Shown here: in pieces, positions 5,772 through 8,860 of the stretch
How the letters are laid out: every line of letters starts with the position of its first letter
Numbering within the stretch: the stretch's first letter is position 1
Source: Planctomycetia bacterium
GTDB lineage: Bacteria; Planctomycetota; Planctomycetia; Gemmatales; Gemmataceae
NCBI GenBank assembly: GCA_022616395.1
Contig: JAKEEV010001036.1
Span: forward strand, 1-8,860
Reading direction: 5' to 3'
Length of the DNA: 8,860 nt
Translations under genes and position numbers: made by a program
Notes under the pieces: model-generated
What the model saw: only the letters and a program-made list of their open reading frames with translations
Databases searched by the model: none
Told to the model about the DNA's origin: nothing

Positions 5772-7826
5772 ATGTTCCGTTCACAGGGTTGGGTGCGGCG
5801 ACTCATTGCCGTAAGCGTCCCGGCGCTGCTCCTCGCGGTGTTGGTCGGCTGCGGCGTTCAACAACAACCCGCTCCGGAAGTCGCCCAGGCACAGTCCGAA
5901 GAAGTGAAAAAGGAAGACCCGCCGAAGCAAGAACCGGCCACCGAACCGGAAGGAGAGGTTCATCGGCTGAAGAACGAGATCAAGCGAATTGAGGAATCAA
6001 TCAAAGAGGTCAAGCAGAGCAAGGGCAAGCAGGAGAACCTCCTCGATCGCGCGGATAACTTGTCTATCAGCCCGTCGAAGCCAGCCCCGGATTCGGTCAT
6101 CCTGGGTGGTTCGGGGAAAGGTTCGGTGGGTGGCATTTACCTTCCGAAGCCCGGCGATCCGAAGCCAGTCAACGGGCAAGGCGAGGCGAAGCCCGGACCG
6201 ACCGGCTACAACGCCCAGAACGCCGAGACCTACAGCGTGTATCGCGAGAACGAGTTCCGTTCGCCGCTCGTCGCTCCACTCTCCACCTTCTCCGCAGACG
6301 TGAACACCGCGTCCTACGCGAACACCAGGCGATTCATCACCGAAGGGAAACTGCCGCCCGCAAGCGCGGTGTTCCTCGCGGAGTTCGTCAATTACTTCCC
6401 CTACTCCTACGCGCAGCCGAAGGGAGATGATCCGGTCGCGTTCCACATCGAAATGGGCCCGTGCCCGTGGAACCGCAAGCATCACCTTCTGCGTGTCGGC
6501 GTGCAGGCGTACCAGATTCCCGCCGACAAGCTTCCTCCGCGCAATCTCGTGTTCCTCATCGACACCTCCGGCTCGATGCAACAGGAGAACCGGCTTCCTC
6601 TGGTGAAGAAATCGCTCGGTCTGCTCGTGGAGACACTCACGGAGAAGGATCGCGTGAGCATCGTGACCTATGCCGGCGATGTGAACGTCTCACTGGTTGG
6701 GGCGAAGGGGTCCGAGAAGCAGAAGATCAAGAATGCGGTCGACGAACTGCGTGCTCAGGGGAGTACCTACGGCGAGGGCGGCATCAAGCGTGCCTACCAA
6801 CTGGCACGCGAGACGTTCATCGAGGGAGGAGTGAATCGCGTGATCCTCTGCACCGATGGCGACTTCAATGTGGGTGTGACCGACAACGGCGAATTGGTGA
6901 AGCTCATCGAGGATCAGCGCCGAAGTCGCGTGTTCCTCACGATCCTGGGCTTCGCCATGGGCAATTACAAGGATGACCGGCTCAAGGAACTCGCCAACCA
7001 CGGCAACGGCCACCACGCCTACATTGACTCGCTCGATGAAGCAAAGAAAGTCTTCGTGGAGCAAGGCGGAGCGCTTGTTTGTGTCGCGAAGGACGTGAAG
7101 TTCCAGATCGACTTCAACCCCACGAAGGTGAACGCCTACCGGCTTGTCGGTTACGAAAACCGCCTCTTGAAGGATGAGGACTTCAAGAACGACGCGAAGG
7201 ACGCGGACGATATGGGAAGCGGCCATCAAGTGACGGTGCTCTACGAGATCGTTCCTTCTAATGTGAAGTTCGATTTACCGGAAGTGGAGCCGAGCAAGTA
7301 TCAGAAGCAGGCACCCGCCAACATCGCCGACGAGTGGCTGGAAGTCCGGATGCGATACAAGCACCCGGAAGCCGAAACGAGCAAGGAACTGAGCAAGGCG
7401 TTCAAGGGCGAAGTCGCGAAGGATTTGAGCGATGACTTCCGCTTCGCCGCGGCTGCTGCGTCATTCGGGATGATCCTGCGCGACTCGAAGTTCCGCGGCG
7501 CGATGACTTATGCGGGCGTGATCGAGGAGGCTCAAGGTTGCCTCGGCGCGGACCCGAATGGACACCGCAAGCAGTTCCTGGCACTGGTCAAGCAAGCCAA
7601 AGAGTTGAGCGACAAGCCCACGGACCGGGAGAAAGATCTCCTCGGCGAGGGACCGGTGATGGAGGAGAAGACACTTCGCCGAATCGCGGAAGCCTGGGGC
7701 ACTCTTCAACCAGAGGAGCGAGTCAGAATCCGGGACCGCGTCCTCAATGACCTGCCGCCGAAGTACGAGCCGATGATTCGGGAATACTTCAATGCCCTGG
7801 ACAAACTCCACGGTTACAAGAAGTGA
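5772..7826 (+). CDS. YfbK-family von Willebrand factor A lipoprotein
   Basis: A 684-residue exported lipoprotein. Residues 1-26 are a signal peptide with two Arg, a hydrophobic core and the lipobox LVGC; Cys27 would be lipidated. Next come a Pro/Glu/Lys-rich linker, a probable short coiled coil (about 62-95, VHRLKNEIKRIEESIKEV) and a Gly/Pro-rich spacer. The YfbK N-terminal segment begins at about 172 with TFSADVNTASYANTRRFI. The vWA domain (about 256-430) has a full MIDAS metal site: DTSGS (264-268), Thr332 in STYGEGG, and Asp362 in CTDGD. The region to about 612 matches the DUF3520-type C-terminal domain of this family. An additional tail (about 633-684) with AWGTLQPEER and YEPMIREYFNALDKL is not part of classic YfbK. 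Such proteins bind divalent metal and probably protein partners in the envelope; their exact role is unknown. The gene is alone, with a strong ribosome binding site and a stem-loop after it. No sigma factor gene neighbours it. Confidence 0.93.
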   Translation: MFRSQGWVRRLIAVSVPALLLAVLVGCGVQQQPAPEVAQAQSEEVKKEDPPKQEPATEPEGEVHRLKNEIKRIEESIKEVKQSKGKQENLLDRADNLSISPSKPAPDSVILGGSGKGSVGGIYLPKPGDPKPVNGQGEAKPGPTGYNAQNAETYSVYRENEFRSPLVAPLSTFSADVNTASYANTRRFITEGKLPPASAVFLAEFVNYFPYSYAQPKGDDPVAFHIEMGPCPWNRKHHLLRVGVQAYQIPADKLPPRNLVFLIDTSGSMQQENRLPLVKKSLGLLVETLTEKDRVSIVTYAGDVNVSLVGAKGSEKQKIKNAVDELRAQGSTYGEGGIKRAYQLARETFIEGGVNRVILCTDGDFNVGVTDNGELVKLIEDQRRSRVFLTILGFAMGNYKDDRLKELANHGNGHHAYIDSLDEAKKVFVEQGGALVCVAKDVKFQIDFNPTKVNAYRLVGYENRLLKDEDFKNDAKDADDMGSGHQVTVLYEIVPSNVKFDLPEVEPSKYQKQAPANIADEWLEVRMRYKHPEAETSKELSKAFKGEVAKDLSDDFRFAAAAASFGMILRDSKFRGAMTYAGVIEEAQGCLGADPNGHRKQFLALVKQAKELSDKPTDREKDLLGEGPVMEEKTLRRIAEAWGTLQPEERVRIRDRVLNDLPPKYEPMIREYFNALDKLHGYKK

Positions 7827-7845
7827 TGCAGAGGAACCGATCACC

Positions 7846-7889
7846 AAACGACACGCGGCCGGGAACTTTTCCCGGCCGCGTGTCGTTTT
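7846..7889. terminator. Stem-loop terminator between convergent genes
   Basis: A perfect 18-bp stem (7846-7863 with 7871-7888; arm AAACGACACGCGGCCGGG), extendable to 20 bp by closing AA/TT pairs in the loop. It ends in TTTT on the plus strand and TTT on the minus strand. It lies 19 bases after the vWA stop and 21 bases beyond the HU stop, so it can end both convergent transcripts, more strongly on the plus strand. Confidence 0.88.
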
Positions 7890-7909
7890 CATCGAGTCGC
7901 GAGTGTGGA

Positions 7910-8251
7910 TCAGGCCAGAGCGGTCTTGACCGCCTTGATCGGGTTGATCCGCACCTTGTGGTGAGCCGGTTTGTCCTTGGTGACGTACATCTGACCGGTG
8001 AGCGGGTTCTTCTTCTCGATGCCGCCCTTCTTCGCCTCGACGAAGGTGCGCGTCATCCGGGCCAGACCGGGGAAGACGAACTTGCCCGAGCTCTTGAGCT
8101 GATCGGTCACGGTATTGACGATCTCCGTCAGCACCGCATCGATTTGCTTTTTGCTCAACTCCGTCTTCTCCGCGAGGTGTGTGACGAACTGAGACTTCGT
8201 CATGGTCTTCTTGCCCGACTTCTTCCCGGTTCCCTTTGCCGCCTTTGCCAT
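7910..8251 (-). CDS. Divergent HU-family DNA-binding protein
   Basis: A 113-residue nucleoid protein of the HU/IHF fold, which binds and bends DNA as a dimer. A lysine-rich extension (about 1-17, with KGTGKKSGKK) precedes the helical dimerisation part: SQFVTHLAEKTELSKKQIDAVLTEIVNTVTDQL (20-52). The beta-arm region follows, with the arm-tip motif KNPLTG (81-86) holding the intercalating Pro83, and the closing KVRINPIKAVKTAL. The usual GFGxF signature is replaced by PGLARM (61-66), and VEAKKGG stands where HU has ARKG-like residues, so it is a divergent branch. Start: ATG at 8251, preceded on the minus strand by GGGGAG (8261-8266) at nine bases; the frame stays open 150 bases further upstream but that part covers the promoter. 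It could compact or regulate DNA broadly. Single gene, convergent with the vWA gene. Confidence 0.92.
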   Translation of the reverse strand: MAKAAKGTGKKSGKKTMTKSQFVTHLAEKTELSKKQIDAVLTEIVNTVTDQLKSSGKFVFPGLARMTRTFVEAKKGGIEKKNPLTGQMYVTKDKPAHHKVRINPIKAVKTALA

Positions 8252-8298
8252 GGTTAATCGCTCCCCGTTCGAGGTCAAGGGTCTCGAAACTGCCTGAA

Positions 8299-8326
8299 AA
8301 ACTAAGAGTTTTCGCGAGCGTGTCAA
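8299..8326 (-). promoter_or_regulatory. Likely promoter of the HU gene
   Basis: On the minus strand a perfect -35 box TTGACA (8321-8326) is followed after 16 bases by a weaker -10, TAGTTT (8299-8304). The transcript would start about 40 bases before the ATG at 8251. This also argues against the longer upstream start of the HU frame, because the promoter would lie inside it. Confidence 0.5.
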
Positions 8327-8492
8327 CGGGACTACGCGAATTCCCTTGAAATATCCGGTATTTTCTCCCTGGAAAGCCCTCAAGACGCGTTTTCCGCCCA
8401 CTTTTCCAGGGGTTTCACCCGGCTGAGCCGGGAAATCCGAAACAAAGCCCCAATCCGAAATTCAAAACACGATCAAGGAGTTTTCCTCCTCA
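8327..8492. other. Gap upstream of HU with hairpin and short direct repeat
   Basis: No gene is visible here on either strand. CCCGGC-TGA-GCCGGG (8418-8432) is a small 6-bp hairpin. ATCCGAAA occurs twice, at 8435-8442 and 8453-8460, 18 bases apart, and AGGAG/CTCCT (8476-8490) forms another weak stem. These may be parts of a decayed dispersed repeat or upstream sequences of the HU promoter. Confidence 0.4.
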
Positions 8493-8837
8493 CGTGCGTT
8501 CGACCTTCCCACCGAAGGCGGGCAGACGAACTACCTGGAACTGCCGACTGGAGTCTCTTTGGATCAATTATTGGGTGTTGAATGCGTTGAATCGCGCGGA
8601 CATGGCAGAACGCGTGTGCGCCCTCTTCGCTCCATCGCATCCCCGATCTCAGATAGAAGCGCGGGGAACAAGTTCATCGCGGCGTGGAGTCGAGACGGAA
8701 AGAAGTGGACCGAGTTCGACGCCAGGAAAGTGGATTGGGATAAGAAGGTGAAGGTCGGGGTCGTCGCGGAGAACATCTTTCAGGTGCCGGTGGAAGTCGG
8801 CTTCGACCAGTACAGTCTTACCCAGCCGAAAAAATGA
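8493..8837 (+). pseudogene. Gene remnant, C-terminal end of a beta-sandwich-like protein
   Basis: The frame is open from 8427 to the TGA at 8835-8837 but has no ATG start and no well-placed ribosome binding site; only a TTG (8559) is available. The last 58 residues, from 8664 on, look genuinely coding: GNKFIAAWSRDGKKWTEFD, then VKVGVVAENIFQVPVEVGFDQY. This matches the end of concanavalin-like (DUF1349-like) beta-sandwich domains, where a short xxDGKxW turn is followed by a KVGVVAxN strand. An earlier stretch (8493-8555; RAFDLPTEGGQTNYLELPTG) also looks protein-like, whereas the part between (about 8580-8660) is Arg/Ser-rich and looks out of frame. The likely reading is a truncated, rearranged copy of a secreted planctomycete-type protein whose first part is lost. 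A sequencing error or an unusual start could also explain it. The 23 bases after it are empty. Confidence 0.5.
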
Positions 8838-8860
8838 TCGACGTGAACGCGAACGTGGGG

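Noticed and set aside
8252..8401. Fifty extra N-terminal residues for the HU protein
   Set aside because: The stretch contains the TTGACA promoter element, and ATG 8251 has a good ribosome binding site and gives a normal HU length.
8494..8751. Competing 85-codon frame from GTG 8494
   Set aside because: Its sequence is Arg/Ser/Thr-rich like an out-of-frame reading, whereas the overlapping frame ends in a convincing beta-sandwich-like segment.

Overview
This 8.86 kb stretch looks like ordinary chromosomal DNA from a GC-rich bacterium. The best guess is a planctomycete of the Gemmata type. That guess rests on a YfbK-type von Willebrand lipoprotein with an extra C-terminal tail, a divergent lysine-rich HU protein, short orphan genes spaced by long non-coding gaps, and many palindromic intergenic elements, one of which carries the MATKKHKKHK-coding repeat. 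No ribosomal RNA or other direct taxonomic marker is present, so the assignment is inference.

Layout, left to right. Bases 1-786 hold the 3' part of a sensor histidine kinase gene (end of HAMP, HisKA, HATPase). A 450-base gap follows, with a nested palindromic element (828-1038). At 1237-2061 is a short-chain dehydrogenase of the HSDL2-like type. Then comes a small exported protein of unknown function (2221-2775). A 183-base element with 49-base inverted arms (2796-2978) lies directly before htpG, the bacterial Hsp90 chaperone gene (2998-4887). The gap after htpG contains a possible 53-residue ORF (4964-5125) and leads into a 103-residue single-span membrane protein (5182-5493), which ends in a strong intrinsic terminator (5527-5572) followed by a second hairpin. 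A 684-residue vWA lipoprotein of the YfbK family (5772-7826) comes next. It is separated from a convergent, minus-strand HU-family gene (7910-8251) by a strong stem-loop. The right end (8493-8837) holds a damaged gene remnant whose last 60 or so residues look like the end of a beta-sandwich domain.

Almost every gene appears to be its own transcription unit. The plus-strand genes are separated by about 110-450 bases, most with their own Shine-Dalgarno sequence and some with a candidate promoter or terminator. I see no operon and no pathway linking neighbours. Functions range from signalling (kinase) and redox metabolism (SDR) to protein folding (HtpG), nucleoid structure (HU) and cell-envelope proteins (vWA lipoprotein, secreted and membrane hypotheticals).

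I found no convincing new multi-gene system. The items most worth a second look are the two palindromic intergenic elements, the C-terminal tail of the vWA lipoprotein, the possible unannotated small ORF after htpG, the altered core motif of the HU protein, and the gene remnant at the right edge.
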